Assembly (NCBI RefSeq): GCF_002222615.2
Contig: NZ_CP022412.2
Span: 3,968,001 to 4,032,000 of the forward strand
Direction of reading: 5' to 3'
Source: Bacteroides caccae
Lineage (GTDB): Bacteria > Bacteroidota > Bacteroidia > Bacteroidales > Bacteroidaceae
DNA: 64,000 bases
This document shows positions 25,103 to 35,534 of this stretch, in pieces. A program made the position numbers and the translations under genes. The notes under the pieces are model-generated. The model saw nothing but the letters and a program-made list of their open reading frames with translations. It had not been told where the DNA came from and made no database searches. Each line of letters opens with the position of its first letter. The stretch's first letter is position 1.

Positions 25103-27430
25103 TTAGTCAATATTGGGAGTATCCCAAATTTTGTCTTCTTCACAGTCTATATACAGTATCTCACTACCACATTTCATGCGGAAACGTCCTTGCTCCAACC
25201 GCCATTTTCTATCCTGACCGACAAAAGCCAGGTCGCTTCCCTTCAACTTCATAACAACCTTCTTTGTTTCACCCGATTGTAATTCAACTTTCTCAAAATA
25301 ACGAAGACGGATCACATCTGGTGAAACACTAGCTGCCAAATCACTAGAATACAACAGGACCGTTTCCTTACCTGCTCTTTCTCCCACGTTCTTTACATCC
25401 ACTTCAAATATCAGTTCATCATCCGCATTGAAAGTCGTACGATTCACTTTAAAATTACTATACTCATAGGACGTATAACTTAATCCATATCCAAAGGGCC
25501 ATTGAACATCCATGACCGCATCATAATTATACTCCCCTTCCATAGGTCCCATCTGTTCACACGGCTTATAATCATACGTAGCAAGCGAATTGATGAATTT
25601 CGGATAGGTAAAAGGCAATTTACCGCTGAAGTTCACATCTCCAGCAATCAAGTCAGCCAATGCATCTCCTCCGTAATTTCCCGGCAACATAATATGAACC
25701 ACCGCTTTTGCCAAAGGTTCTATCTCATGAATAATACGCGGCCGTCCTTCGTTCAGAACCAATATTACCGGCTTTCCTGTTGTCGCAAGCCTTCTCACTA
25801 ACTCTTTCTGATTGGAAGAAAGATTCAAGTCATTCAGATTTCCCGGAGTCTCACAATACGTATTCTCTCCTATACAAGCTATTATCACATCCGCCCTACC
25901 GGCAGCAGTAACTGCCTTTCCAATCTCTGGACAATTTTCTTTCCACCAGTTATCATTAGGATCAGCAACATACGTCACTCCCGGTTCATAGATAATGTTT
26001 TCCGTACCAAACTTGTTGCATAATGCTTCATAGATAGTATTATAAGCCTGCGCAAATTCATCCGCCAACTCTCCCTGCCAACTGTAAGACCATCCTCCGT
26101 TGAGACAACGCATAGCATTGGCGTTCGGACCTGCCAACAATATCTTCGTTCCCTTACGTAAAGGCAAAAGTTCTCCTTCGTTTTTCAACAAGACCTCCGA
26201 CTCCCTGGCAGCCTGCAATGCCACTTCTGCAAACTCCCGACTTCCAAACTTGTCATATTTCCGAATATCCCAGTAAGGATTCTCAAACAATCCCAAACGG
26301 AATTTCAAACGTAGCACACGCCGCACGGCATCGTCAATACGTTTCATTGATACAGCCCCTTCCTCAACCAATTCCTTCAAGTCGATACAAAACTGTTGTT
26401 CTTCCGAAGGAATCATTGCCATATCAATACCCGCATTTACAGCCAATCTGATAGCATCTTTCTTGCTGCTTGCAATATGATCGCGAAAATACAGATTATC
26501 AATATCATTCCAATCGGTCACAATCATTCCATCCCAGTTCAAGTCCTCCTTCAACCAGCCTGTCAGTAGCTCTTTATTGGCATGAAACGCCACCCCGTTA
26601 TTATTGGCGGAATTGACCATCAATGACAACGCACCCGCACGGATCGCCGCCTTGAAAGGAGCAAAGTGCTTCTCACGCAAGTCAATATCGGTAATAGAAG
26701 AAGGGGTACGGTCTTTACCGGATACAGGAACCCCATATCCCATAAAATGCTTGATACAGGAAGAAATATGATATTCATCCACTTTATTCAGATTATCCCC
26801 CTGCAAACCACGTACAGCCTGCACAGCCATTTGCGCATTCACATAGGCATCTTCCCCGAAACTCTCCCACATACGCGGCCAACGAGGATCGCGCCCGAGA
26901 TCCATTACAGGAGCAAACGTCCATGGTACACAACAAGCGCGAGTCTCGTAAGCCGTAATCTCCGCACAATACCTAGTTAGTTCCCTATTAAAAGCAGCCG
27001 CCATATTGATGCCTTGAGGAAAATAAGTAGCGTCTTGTGTATATGAAGCCCCGTGAATCTGATCCAAACCATAAATACATGGAATCCCAATTTCTTCCAA
27101 AGATTTCTTTTGAATCTGTGTGATCACTTCTGCGAATACTTCCTTTTTTTGGCTGACTCCGAAGGGAATATTCAGTAACGAACCTACCCTATATTTACCA
27201 ATCACCGTATCCAGTAACGCTTCACTCAATTTATTATCGTTTTTATCTGTCACTGCCCCAATGGTCAGTTCACACATTTGGCCAATCTTCTCTTCAAGGG
27301 TCATGCCTTTAAGCAGTTTCTCTATTTTTCCTTCTATTTCCGGATCTGATGGAATGGCAGGAACCGGTTGTCTTTCAGCACAAGCCGAAAAAAAGCTTCC
27401 AAACAATAAAGTTGTTAATAGTTTTTTCAT
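25103..27430 (-). CDS. GH3 beta-glycosidase, lipoprotein
   Basis: A 775-residue family 3 glycoside hydrolase, probably a beta-glucosidase or beta-xylosidase type exo-enzyme. Lipobox Phe-Phe-Ser-Ala-Cys (Cys17). Domain order is GH3 N-terminal barrel ([10 protein letters not shown], then [17 protein letters not shown]), nucleophile Asp306 in [12 protein letters not shown]3 C-terminal domain with [18 protein letters not shown] and [16 protein letters not shown], and a fibronectin III-like C-terminal domain ([17 protein letters not shown]). It appears complete. Within the island it follows the decayed beta-helix gene and precedes the truncated GH20. Substrate specificity is not readable from sequence. 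Confidence 0.95.
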   Translation of the reverse strand: MKKLLTTLLFGSFFSACAERQPVPAIPSDPEIEGKIEKLLKGMTLEEKIGQMCELTIGAVTDKNDNKLSEALLDTVIGKYRVGSLLNIPFGVSQKKEVFAEVITQIQKKSLEEIGIPCIYGLDQIHGASYTQDATYFPQGINMAAAFNRELTRYCAEITAYETRACCVPWTFAPVMDLGRDPRWPRMWESFGEDAYVNAQMAVQAVRGLQGDNLNKVDEYHISSCIKHFMGYGVPVSGKDRTPSSITDIDLREKHFAPFKAAIRAGALSLMVNSANNNGVAFHANKELLTGWLKEDLNWDGMIVTDWNDIDNLYFRDHIASSKKDAIRLAVNAGIDMAMIPSEEQQFCIDLKELVEEGAVSMKRIDDAVRRVLRLKFRLGLFENPYWDIRKYDKFGSREFAEVALQAARESEVLLKNEGELLPLRKGTKILLAGPNANAMRCLNGGWSYSWQGELADEFAQAYNTIYEALCNKFGTENIIYEPGVTYVADPNDNWWKENCPEIGKAVTAAGRADVIIACIGENTYCETPGNLNDLNLSSNQKELVRRLATTGKPVILVLNEGRPRIIHEIEPLAKAVVHIMLPGNYGGDALADLIAGDVNFSGKLPFTYPKFINSLATYDYKPCEQMGPMEGEYNYDAVMDVQWPFGYGLSYTSYEYSNFKVNRTTFNADDELIFEVDVKNVGERAGKETVLLYSSDLAASVSPDVIRLRYFEKVELQSGETKKVVMKLKGSDLAFVGQDRKWRLEQGRFRMKCGSEILYIDCEEDKIWDTPNID

Positions 27431-27442
27431 GGTAATTTGTAT

Positions 27443-28003
27443 TTATTTAAATTGTAAATTCTCTATATATGGATTGACAAACAGATATTTTCTACAATCA
27501 GCCTTCTTTATCTGTCTTCCGTTAAACATGACATTATCAAATACCACATTCCGCAAAGGAAACTCACGACTCACTCTCCGCACTTGAGCAGGCAGATATT
27601 TGTCGTCTGTAAAAGTTATATTCCGAAAGACAACTTTGGACAAACTTCCCGTATCTTTACCGTCACTTACTATCTCCACAGCAATTGGTCGTCCGCCATA
27701 CAAGTTCTCAAATTGTATATTCTCGAACGGAATGTCAGACATCCGTCCACCCCACCGCCAAGTTCCTCGTATATGCCAACACATGATTAATAGCCGCACA
27801 TCCTCCTCTCCAGCCCTCATCCCCTTCCTTGTTATCATACAATGTAGGTGTCTCCAATACGATACAGTTTCTAAAAGTCACATTCTGGATATAATCCGGA
27901 CGAGATTCACGAAACGTTCCGCACTCCACGGGTCGGCCAAAAACACATTGGTGCAATCCGTCCAACCCACACAGTTTTCCACCAAAATATCCTCACATCC
28001 TAT
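27443..28003 (-). pseudogene. Parallel beta-helix glycosidase, C-terminal remnant
   Basis: Minus-strand fragments in shifting frames form the end of a right-handed beta-helix protein: ILVENCVGWTDCTNVFLADP (about 27990-27930), YIQNVTFRNCIVLETPTLYD (27890 down), then SDIPFENIQFENLYGGRPIA and VVFDNVMFNGRQIKKADCRK to the stop at 27443. At least two frameshifts lie between them and the N-terminal half is absent, replaced at about 28003 by an IS982-type transposase fragment. The pattern of N-x-x-F-x-N coils fits GH28-like or related helix enzymes; the exact family is uncertain. It ends 12 bp before the GH3 start, hence once in the same operon. Confidence 0.7.
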
Positions 28004-28312
28004 AAAAATAGTCAGTGGAAGTAGTACCTCCTTTTCCAATTCCACAAAACGGTTGTAAAATACACATTGAGGAAACATACCCTTCAAATGCTTGCAGACA
28101 TATTCCTTATAATAATGCTTGAAGCATCTGAAACCTCTAGAATGAAACAGGATAAGAATAACCATTATTTCCGTATCGCTCATACGGTTCAGCTTATTCC
28201 GGTGCTTGCAGTTCTTGTTTTCAACCATATATTTTTTCTGTTGCAATGCAAATTCCTTGCATAAATCATCTGCCATACAATAAATTTCCGTAACTTTAAA
28301 TTTTGGGAACAT
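28004..28312 (-). pseudogene. IS982-type transposase N-terminal fragment
   Basis: Encodes about 100 residues, KVTEIYCMADDLCKEFALQQ, NRMSDTEIMVILILF, then FNRFVELEKEVLLPLTIFI-like text (YNRFVELEKEVLLPLTIFI), the usual opening of Bacteroides IS982-family transposases. It then runs in frame into beta-helix sequence at about 28003, so the catalytic DDE part is missing and the reading frame is a chance fusion. Family assignment is from recall of IS982 N-termini. Confidence 0.7.
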
Positions 28313-28783
28313 AGCGGTAATCGTTTAAACTCTATAATTAGACACTATAAATTTAATACTTTTATCGCTATATGTCTATTATTCAATGAAATATTTATAA
28401 ACTTAGGTAGTCATATACAAAAGAATATATTTATAATTGTTTTGCTCTTAAATCTTCCGACTTTTTTAATTACATATCTATATAAAAACTTTATATTATA
28501 ACAAAATATTTCAACAAGAATTAAGCTGTAAGATTGTACATAGTTACCAAATAATAAATAAATACATAGACATACATTTTGCCAAAACGAGAGAAAAGAA
28601 TGTGTGTCATAATACCCAAATTAAAAAATTTAAGACTGTCTAACAAGGCTCTTCTCAACGATTTCACCCCCTTCTGAACTGAACTCTGACAGAGATTTCT
28701 TTTTTCGGCACTTGTTAGACAACCTCATTTTCATTAACAAGTATTTTTATAAAACCTCTTAATATAAAATTCTACATGAGAAA
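28313..28783. other. 471-bp AT-rich stretch without a gene
   Basis: No credible reading frame. The only structure is an 11-bp inverted repeat, TGTCTAACAAG at 28637-28647 and its complement at 28711-28721, enclosing 63 bp; it resembles paired ends of a lost insertion sequence or a small non-autonomous element. Confidence 0.5.
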
Positions 28784-31354
28784 CTATTTGGTCACCTTGT
28801 AAGTTCCACTTACATACTCCTTTGACTTCATCTCTCCGGGAAGGATTACGGTAGCGATAACGCCCTTAGGAATGGTAAATTCCCAAATCCAGGTGTCCCC
28901 CTCATATTTCCAGGCACTCTTGATGAGTCCGGAGACGGAACGGTATTCGGCAGTCACGTGTCCTAACCGCTTGTCCGGAATAGGCTTCATAATGATATGC
29001 TTGAAGCCAGGGGTGGCGGGATCGGCTGCGATGCCGGCAACGGTTTCCCAAATCCATTCACATACGCATCCGTAGGCATAATGATTGAAACTGTTCATGC
29101 CGCGTGGTCCCATTCCTTTGTCTATCATATAGCTGTTCCACCGCTCCCAAATGGTGGTGGCTCCATTGTCCACAGAATATAGCCAGCTTGGGTTCTTACG
29201 TTGAAAGAGGAGTTCATAGGCAATGTCTTCCATGCCATTCTCCGTAAGGGTGGCCATAAGGATAGATGTGCCTAGGAATCCGGTCTGCAAGCAAAGATCG
29301 TGTTGTGCGAAGTTTTTGCGCAGGCGGTCTATCATCTTCGCTTTGGCTTCGCCTTCCAAAAGCTGGTTCTTCAGGGCGAACAAGGCAGGAGTTTGCATAG
29401 TGTTGAGAATGGCGGTTTTGAAGGTACCGTCCTCATTGAGGAAATTCTCTTTGATGTATGCCTTTGCCGAATCAGACATTTGCTGGTACTTGGCAGCATC
29501 GCGCCCCGTGGCGGCAGCCATATCCCGCATCATGGAAGCATCTATCACCCAATAGGAAGCGCTCAAGTAGTTCCAGTAGCTGACGGCATCAGGAAGCGGA
29601 CCTTGGGGAGAGAAAGCCAGTCCGCTACAACTTTCCAGCGGTTCGTAGCTCAACCAGTCGGCCCATTGGTAGTTACCGTTCTCCCCGCAGAGGGTCTCGT
29701 GGTTATACTTTGTATCGTTGATGTAGTTCATAAACAAATCCATAGCGTTCCAGTTCTCCTCAATGATTTGCGTGTCACCAAATTGTTTCCATACCGTCCA
29801 AGGCACAATGATTCCGGCATCGGCCCAACCCAAACGCATTTTCTCATCGCCGTATTGTGCCAAGGGAGCCACTCCGGGAAATCCGCCCAAACTGTTCTGG
29901 GTGTCGCGCATGTCACGCATCCACTTGTGGAAGAACTTCATAGTGTTAGCAAAGAACGTACCGGTTTCGGCAAACACTTGTGTGTCTGCTGTCCATCCCA
30001 GGCGCTCGTCGCGTTGCGGACAGTCGGTGGGTATAGACAGATAGTTGGATAGCTGCCCCCAATAAGTATTGGAGATGAGCTTGTTCACAAGGTCGTTGCC
30101 TGTAGTGATAGTGCCGGTTTCCAGTTCCTTTGCGATGGAAGTAACGGGAATGGACTTCAACGACTTGATGGCAACATTCCCAGTGGAAGTTATGGAGACA
30201 TAGCGGTAACCGAAGAAGGTGCAGTGAGGATAATAGGCCACATAGTTATCTCCGCTAGCAAAGGTATAATCCAGACGGATACCAGTGTGGGGGATGCGCA
30301 GATTTTCACGGTGGCAACTTCCTTCCGGACCATCCATTCCACGAATCTTGGCGCCGTTGCCGTCATTGAGCAATTCCGCGGGAAGGCAGGTCAGCACTGT
30401 TCCTTCGGCAGCTTTGAATACGAAAGAAGGTACGCTGGCACAATTTTGTCCGAAGTCCACCACTAATGTCTCTCCCGGACTTACGGTCATCTCCGTACCC
30501 GATGCGAACTCACGGGCGATAATCACCTTACCAAACTCATTCTCCTTTGCTCCTTCTACATTCTTCCAAACGTATGCTTTGACAGGAGCGAGGGCGAGAT
30601 CTGTACGCAGATAGACTTCCGCCCCGTCCGAAGGCAGGATATCACCGGAGAATTCGGTGTTCTCTTCGGGTGTGGAGAGTTTGTCCACACATTCGTAACC
30701 CATCGGTTCGCGTGCATCGTACTCTTCTCCGTCAAAGATACCGGCATGTTTCACCGGACCGGCAATTCCGGCCTTCCAGTTTTTAAGATCAGTACCGTAA
30801 CGCTTCTTGTTTCCGTCAGAGAAAGTCAGTTCCAGTACACCACGGAAGGCACATTTCTTACCTATCATGCCGTCATATCCTCCGGGGGTTATGATTTTGT
30901 CACCCCACCATCCCGGCGTCACCTGTACGGAGAGCATATTCTCGGCGTTTGGCTTGGTACGGATGATGTCTGTAATATCATAGGTGAAAGAACGTTTAGT
31001 CTTGGCATAGTGTGTGAAGCCCGGTTTCAGGAATTCCCCGCCTACGGGTTTCCCATTCACATATAACTCGTAAACTCCTAGTCCAGCGGTCATCCACTTG
31101 GCGGAGACAATTTTCTGTTCGTTTTTCACGGTGGACACGAACCAACTCGCGCCATCGGCTGCGCGACCGTTGTTATGTCCTTTCACTACAGGGGCATCTA
31201 CTGCGGAAATCCATTTGGATTCGTTCCAGGCTGATGCTTCCAATGCGTCAGTACGTTTTCCGAATTCGGTTGCGTTTATCAGTCCGCTATTTGAGAAAAG
31301 CTCGAGAATCATTATTGAAATAAGATTCGCAAAACAATGGAGATTCATTTTCAT
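28784..31354 (-). CDS. GH78 alpha-L-rhamnosidase
   Basis: An 856-residue family 78 enzyme from the start chosen at 31354, where a basic and hydrophobic signal peptide begins (MKMNLHCFANLISIMILEL); 24 further in-frame codons upstream look non-coding. The N-terminal beta-sandwich carries the Bac_rhamnosid_N motif GLGVYELYVNGKPVGGEFL and VQVTPGWWGDK. The (alpha/alpha)6 barrel holds the acidic DCPQRDERLGWTAD loop expected for the general acid, WADAGIIVPWTVW, and WERWNSYM near its end. A short C-terminal sandwich domain follows. It lies 163 bp after the GH20 gene on the same strand. Predicted to release alpha-linked rhamnose outside the cytoplasm. Confidence 0.93.
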   Translation of the reverse strand: MKMNLHCFANLISIMILELFSNSGLINATEFGKRTDALEASAWNESKWISAVDAPVVKGHNNGRAADGASWFVSTVKNEQKIVSAKWMTAGLGVYELYVNGKPVGGEFLKPGFTHYAKTKRSFTYDITDIIRTKPNAENMLSVQVTPGWWGDKIITPGGYDGMIGKKCAFRGVLELTFSDGNKKRYGTDLKNWKAGIAGPVKHAGIFDGEEYDAREPMGYECVDKLSTPEENTEFSGDILPSDGAEVYLRTDLALAPVKAYVWKNVEGAKENEFGKVIIAREFASGTEMTVSPGETLVVDFGQNCASVPSFVFKAAEGTVLTCLPAELLNDGNGAKIRGMDGPEGSCHRENLRIPHTGIRLDYTFASGDNYVAYYPHCTFFGYRYVSITSTGNVAIKSLKSIPVTSIAKELETGTITTGNDLVNKLISNTYWGQLSNYLSIPTDCPQRDERLGWTADTQVFAETGTFFANTMKFFHKWMRDMRDTQNSLGGFPGVAPLAQYGDEKMRLGWADAGIIVPWTVWKQFGDTQIIEENWNAMDLFMNYINDTKYNHETLCGENGNYQWADWLSYEPLESCSGLAFSPQGPLPDAVSYWNYLSASYWVIDASMMRDMAAATGRDAAKYQQMSDSAKAYIKENFLNEDGTFKTAILNTMQTPALFALKNQLLEGEAKAKMIDRLRKNFAQHDLCLQTGFLGTSILMATLTENGMEDIAYELLFQRKNPSWLYSVDNGATTIWERWNSYMIDKGMGPRGMNSFNHYAYGCVCEWIWETVAGIAADPATPGFKHIIMKPIPDKRLGHVTAEYRSVSGLIKSAWKYEGDTWIWEFTIPKGVIATVILPGEMKSKEYVSGTYKVTK

Positions 31355-31517
31355 ACTTATATGTAATTTTAGTATTAAAAGATTAACTTGCGAAAGGCTT
31401 GACCATGCCTTCAAGGATTCTTTCATTAGATAGTCCTTCGCCGAAAGTATACTGCATTTACGGTTTTCATGGTCGTATACTTTTACATTATATAATATTC
31501 AGTTCTCCCTTTTTTCC

Positions 31518-33155
31518 TCACCAACCGGGTCCCGGATAGTTTTTCTCATCCATTCCTCCGACATAAATACCGCGTGCCTTCCATAAATCCCACATCGGAG
31601 ACAAACGATACTTAAAGTTTGTGTAATCTTTTGCCGATTGCTTGCTCCAAGCCGTCTCGGCATAAGCTGCAATACGGGGAAAGATATGGTCAAATGTTTT
31701 TTCCAATGTTGAATCCCATTCACTCCAGCAAGAAGCCTCAAAACCAATTATATTCTTTACTTTAGTAGCATCTACTCTTTCCGGAATACAACTTGTTAGA
31801 TAGGCATTCTGTAGCCCTGCATTGAAATAAGCAAAATCCGTGTGCGACTGCACGACTTTAAAGCCTAATCTTAACGAATGATTCAAGACATCTACCGAAC
31901 CTGCCCAATATTGAGAGATAGCTCCAGGCATATCTACCGCCATCTTAGAGGCAACTCCTACGGGGCCTGCCATGTCACTCCAACCCATCATTTTTCGTCC
32001 TTTTTCATTCAGATATTTATTTATCTGATTGAAATACCAAATCTGTAATTCAAAATTTTCCGTAATGCCCAGACTATTTTTCAGGCTCCTAATAGACTGC
32101 GAGTTAGCCCAATGATTTCCGTGTGCTTCGTCACCACCAATATGAATATATTCACCCGGGAACAAAGCCATCACCTCATCCAGCACATCATGCATAAATT
32201 GTATAGCGAAATCATCCGAGACATCAATTATTTCACTAAACACCCCCATTCTGCATTCCACCTCTATCTGTTTTTTAGTGGTTCCCAACTGAGGATAGGA
32301 AGCAATTGCTGCAGAGCTATGCGTCAGAATCTCTATTTCCGGAACAATCGTTATATTCAATTTCTTGGCATAAGCCACGATCTCCTTGATATCCTCTTGA
32401 GTATAGTGACCAGCCTGAGGAATATTATCAAATTGATCATTTTCCCATTCCCAACCCAAACCGGAGCATTTACGTTTAGAACCGACTTCAATCAATTTAG
32501 GATATTTCTTTATTTCAATACGCCAGCCCTGATCATCCGTCAGATGCCAATGAAAGGTGTTCATCTTCAAGCGTGCCATTTCATAAAGAAGCGTCTTCAC
32601 AGCTTCTTTCCCTTTGAAATAACGAGCTTCGTCAAGCATCACCGAACGCCATGAAAAAACAGGATAGTCTGAGATACTAACTTCACGTACCACAAATAAA
32701 TTGCCCTGCAACGTAATCAATTGCCGAACAGTTTGTGATCCGTAAAAGATCCCCAAATTATCTTTAGCCGTTAACACGATTTTGTTATTGGCAACTTCTA
32801 TCCGATATCCGCCTTCGGCCTTCACCGTCAACGCCGGATCTATTACTAACTGAATGGTAGCATCTGTCTTATCCTTACTGACCACCGGTTCCATACCGTG
32901 ATCTTCTTTTAAATAACCTGCCAACAAAGTGGCTTCATCTTCTATTGCCGCTGTGCAACTGATTGTAACATCTTTATCTACTGCAAATGCTCCACGTCCA
33001 TAACTTATAAATTGTGGCAATGGAATGACTCTAATATCTTCTAGGGAAACTCCATCGCCTCCACTACTTTCACCTGTACCGTTATCACTATCTGAACATC
33101 CTGCAAAAGGTAAAAGCAGGAATGAAAAGCAAAGAAATATACTCATTTTCTTCAT
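31518..33155 (-). CDS. GH20 beta-N-acetylhexosaminidase, lipoprotein
   Basis: A 545-residue exo-beta-N-acetylhexosaminidase. Lipobox Pro-Phe-Ala-Gly-Cys (Cys20). A GH20b domain (VIPLPQFISYGRGAF, about 43-160) precedes the barrel, with NTFHWHLTDDQGWRIEIKKY and the substrate-assisted catalytic pair Asp342-Glu343 in YIHIGGDEAHG. It appears complete and ends soon after the barrel. Its ATG overlaps the stop of the preceding GH78-type gene by four bases, so the two are coupled. Pairing a hexosaminidase with rhamnosidases implies a glycan holding both HexNAc and rhamnose. Confidence 0.95.
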   Translation of the reverse strand: MKKMSIFLCFSFLLLPFAGCSDSDNGTGESSGGDGVSLEDIRVIPLPQFISYGRGAFAVDKDVTISCTAAIEDEATLLAGYLKEDHGMEPVVSKDKTDATIQLVIDPALTVKAEGGYRIEVANNKIVLTAKDNLGIFYGSQTVRQLITLQGNLFVVREVSISDYPVFSWRSVMLDEARYFKGKEAVKTLLYEMARLKMNTFHWHLTDDQGWRIEIKKYPKLIEVGSKRKCSGLGWEWENDQFDNIPQAGHYTQEDIKEIVAYAKKLNITIVPEIEILTHSSAAIASYPQLGTTKKQIEVECRMGVFSEIIDVSDDFAIQFMHDVLDEVMALFPGEYIHIGGDEAHGNHWANSQSIRSLKNSLGITENFELQIWYFNQINKYLNEKGRKMMGWSDMAGPVGVASKMAVDMPGAISQYWAGSVDVLNHSLRLGFKVVQSHTDFAYFNAGLQNAYLTSCIPERVDATKVKNIIGFEASCWSEWDSTLEKTFDHIFPRIAAYAETAWSKQSAKDYTNFKYRLSPMWDLWKARGIYVGGMDEKNYPGPGW

Positions 33156-35431
33156 GGTTTTAAATTTTTAAATTTATCTATTTTTTTTGCTAATATGGTA
33201 TATGTTCCGGCAGATAAAGCACAGCCCTGTTCTGAGAGAACCTTACCATTCACACGAACCTCTCCATTTACCGAATTTGGCAGTTGCAGAATAGCTTGTG
33301 TATTCTTAGGAACCGTTATTTCCATTTTAAAATCTTTATCCGACGATTCAAAAGAAGAACGTATCTCACCGGCTATAGTAGGTATGGTGATAGCCGCCTG
33401 ATGCAAATAGGTATCATCCGGTGCTATACGAAATGTTTTATAAGCTGCATCCAAGGGCTCTATACCACAGACATAACGGGCAATGACAATCAGAGGACCA
33501 CCACTCCAGGCATGATTTACAGTTCCGCCACCGAAACCATTGGGACCGATATCCCAGCCTTCAAACAAGGTGGTATAGAAAGGATGGTTCACCATAGGAG
33601 CAAAACGTTTTTGCATACGTTCCATAGCATACTTGCCCTCACCCATTACAAAGAGTGCTTCCATAACATATTTCTCCATGTACGGACTAGCATAGAATTG
33701 CTTCTTAAACAAGTCAATGATATACGGATATTTATCTTGTTCAGCAATACCGGAAACAACAGCCAGGGCCTGTACGCGATCGTCCGTACAATCATTATAC
33801 TCTGGATGCCTGTACGCATATCCGTTCCAGCAACGATTATACCCCTCTTTCACCTTGTTCATCTGCCGACTGTAATTATTAGCATCAGTTGTTTCTCCCA
33901 AAAGTTGTGCCATTTGCCGAGCACCTTTTAAGGCCAAGTAATGCCAACCGGCAAAGATAAGCCGAATATCCCGTTGTTCTCCCCAATCCCCCCAAGTCCA
34001 ACTGCCTCCACGGAAATTTGTTAACCCCGTGCTATCCAATGTCCATAACTCCAAATAGCGTTTCACTCCCGGATAAACCTGCGCTATCGTTTCGCGATCA
34101 CCGGTATTCATATAATAATTCCAAAAGCCATAATATCCGATACTGGCTAACATCTGTCCCGGCAATTCACTATCATAATTACCCGCCGGAATCGGTGAAG
34201 AAAGTGCTCCATCAGAATGTTGCCAAGCAATCAACTCCTTGATGCCCTTACTCATCAAAGCATAAACGGAAGATGAACAAGTGTAAAAGCACTCTCCCAT
34301 TAAAATCACTTCGTCACCCCACCATTGCGCACGTTCACGTTCCGGACAATCAAAATACGTATCGCGCATGTTAACATAAAGGGTTCGCAAGGCCTTCTTC
34401 CAAAAACGATTCACAAAATCATTATCACAGCTAAAACTTCCGGTCATTTCTGTATTATAGCCCGTTTCACGATATTTCAATCCATTAACTTCGATACCTT
34501 TAGGCAGAATAAAATAAACCTCATGTCCATTCAACCAGCCTAGTGATTCATAAGATTGCCGACCTCGACGAGTAATATACTCAGCTCTCAGATTAATATC
34601 TCCCGCTGCATATGTATTATCCGTATAAATGCCGATGCAGTTTCCCCCTACAGGGTCCGTTATTTCCAATATTGGAGTCATCTGTAAATTATAGGGTAAC
34701 AAGGCAATCAGCGTATCCTGTTGTTCTCCTTTCAATCTGCGCATAGACTCAAAAGAACGTATACCGAAGTCTTTCCATTGCGGAATAGGACGTTTTATAA
34801 GTTTATTGTAAGGAGCTTCTCCCCATGTTCCTAACACCAGTGCGTTACTAAATCCCAGCGTTTCCGGACATTCAGTTGTCTGCCACCCCGTCATATCCTT
34901 ACGAGCATCAAAACGAATGTTCGATTCCGGTAAACGAAAATTAGGATAAGGTGCATCCGCACTCCCATAAGCAGGATGAATCCGGCAAAGCCACGTTTCA
35001 TCACTACCCAAAACAAATTTCTTACTTTCTAAATTAAATAGCAATCCAGCTTGTCCGCTACTCTTGTGCGAAAAGCCCTCTTTACCGAAATACCAGACCA
35101 ATATAGCTATCTGATTTTTCCCTTTTTGCAAGAAAGGGGCTAAGTCCACCTCATCGTAATAGGTGTCCTTCGGAGTCGGTCCACGCTTCACTCCTCCTTC
35201 AAAAACAGCAAGTTGTCCGTTAATCCAAAGCCAATACTTACTATCCACGGCAATCTGTGCAACCGCCTTCTCCGGACGTTTTGGCAAGATAATGTCTTTC
35301 CGGAAAGTCATCCACGTATTGGGATGATTGGCATCGGAAGGGGCGATCCATTTTCCTTCAGTTGCTTGTATTCCCAAAAGTGAACTCAAGGAAAAAGCAA
35401 AAATCAGAACTATAAAAAATCGGTTCATCAT
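33152..35431 (-). CDS. GH78-type alpha-L-rhamnosidase-like enzyme
   Basis: A 759-residue exported enzyme with a Sec signal peptide ending near LLGIQA. An N-terminal sandwich (KYWLWINGQLAVFEGGVKRG, NQIAILVWYFGKEG) precedes an (alpha/alpha)6 barrel with the acidic YFDCPERERAQWWGDE loop, the counterpart of DCPQRDERLGW in the other GH78 of this locus, and a trailing sandwich domain (VNGEVRVNGKVLSEQG). It is the first enzyme gene after susD (103-bp gap) and is translationally coupled to the GH20. The divergent acidic loop leaves open a related rhamnosidase family or another alpha-linked sugar. Confidence 0.85.
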   Translation of the reverse strand: MMNRFFIVLIFAFSLSSLLGIQATEGKWIAPSDANHPNTWMTFRKDIILPKRPEKAVAQIAVDSKYWLWINGQLAVFEGGVKRGPTPKDTYYDEVDLAPFLQKGKNQIAILVWYFGKEGFSHKSSGQAGLLFNLESKKFVLGSDETWLCRIHPAYGSADAPYPNFRLPESNIRFDARKDMTGWQTTECPETLGFSNALVLGTWGEAPYNKLIKRPIPQWKDFGIRSFESMRRLKGEQQDTLIALLPYNLQMTPILEITDPVGGNCIGIYTDNTYAAGDINLRAEYITRRGRQSYESLGWLNGHEVYFILPKGIEVNGLKYRETGYNTEMTGSFSCDNDFVNRFWKKALRTLYVNMRDTYFDCPERERAQWWGDEVILMGECFYTCSSSVYALMSKGIKELIAWQHSDGALSSPIPAGNYDSELPGQMLASIGYYGFWNYYMNTGDRETIAQVYPGVKRYLELWTLDSTGLTNFRGGSWTWGDWGEQRDIRLIFAGWHYLALKGARQMAQLLGETTDANNYSRQMNKVKEGYNRCWNGYAYRHPEYNDCTDDRVQALAVVSGIAEQDKYPYIIDLFKKQFYASPYMEKYVMEALFVMGEGKYAMERMQKRFAPMVNHPFYTTLFEGWDIGPNGFGGGTVNHAWSGGPLIVIARYVCGIEPLDAAYKTFRIAPDDTYLHQAAITIPTIAGEIRSSFESSDKDFKMEITVPKNTQAILQLPNSVNGEVRVNGKVLSEQGCALSAGTYTILAKKIDKFKNLKP

Positions 35432-35534
35432 ATAAAAGTTTATTTGTTTTATTGAATCCCCCTCCTTCGTCCTTCTGTTAAAAAGGGGAAAAGTTCAAAG
35501 GAGAGGCATTCAAATATACTCAATCAGATTCTAC

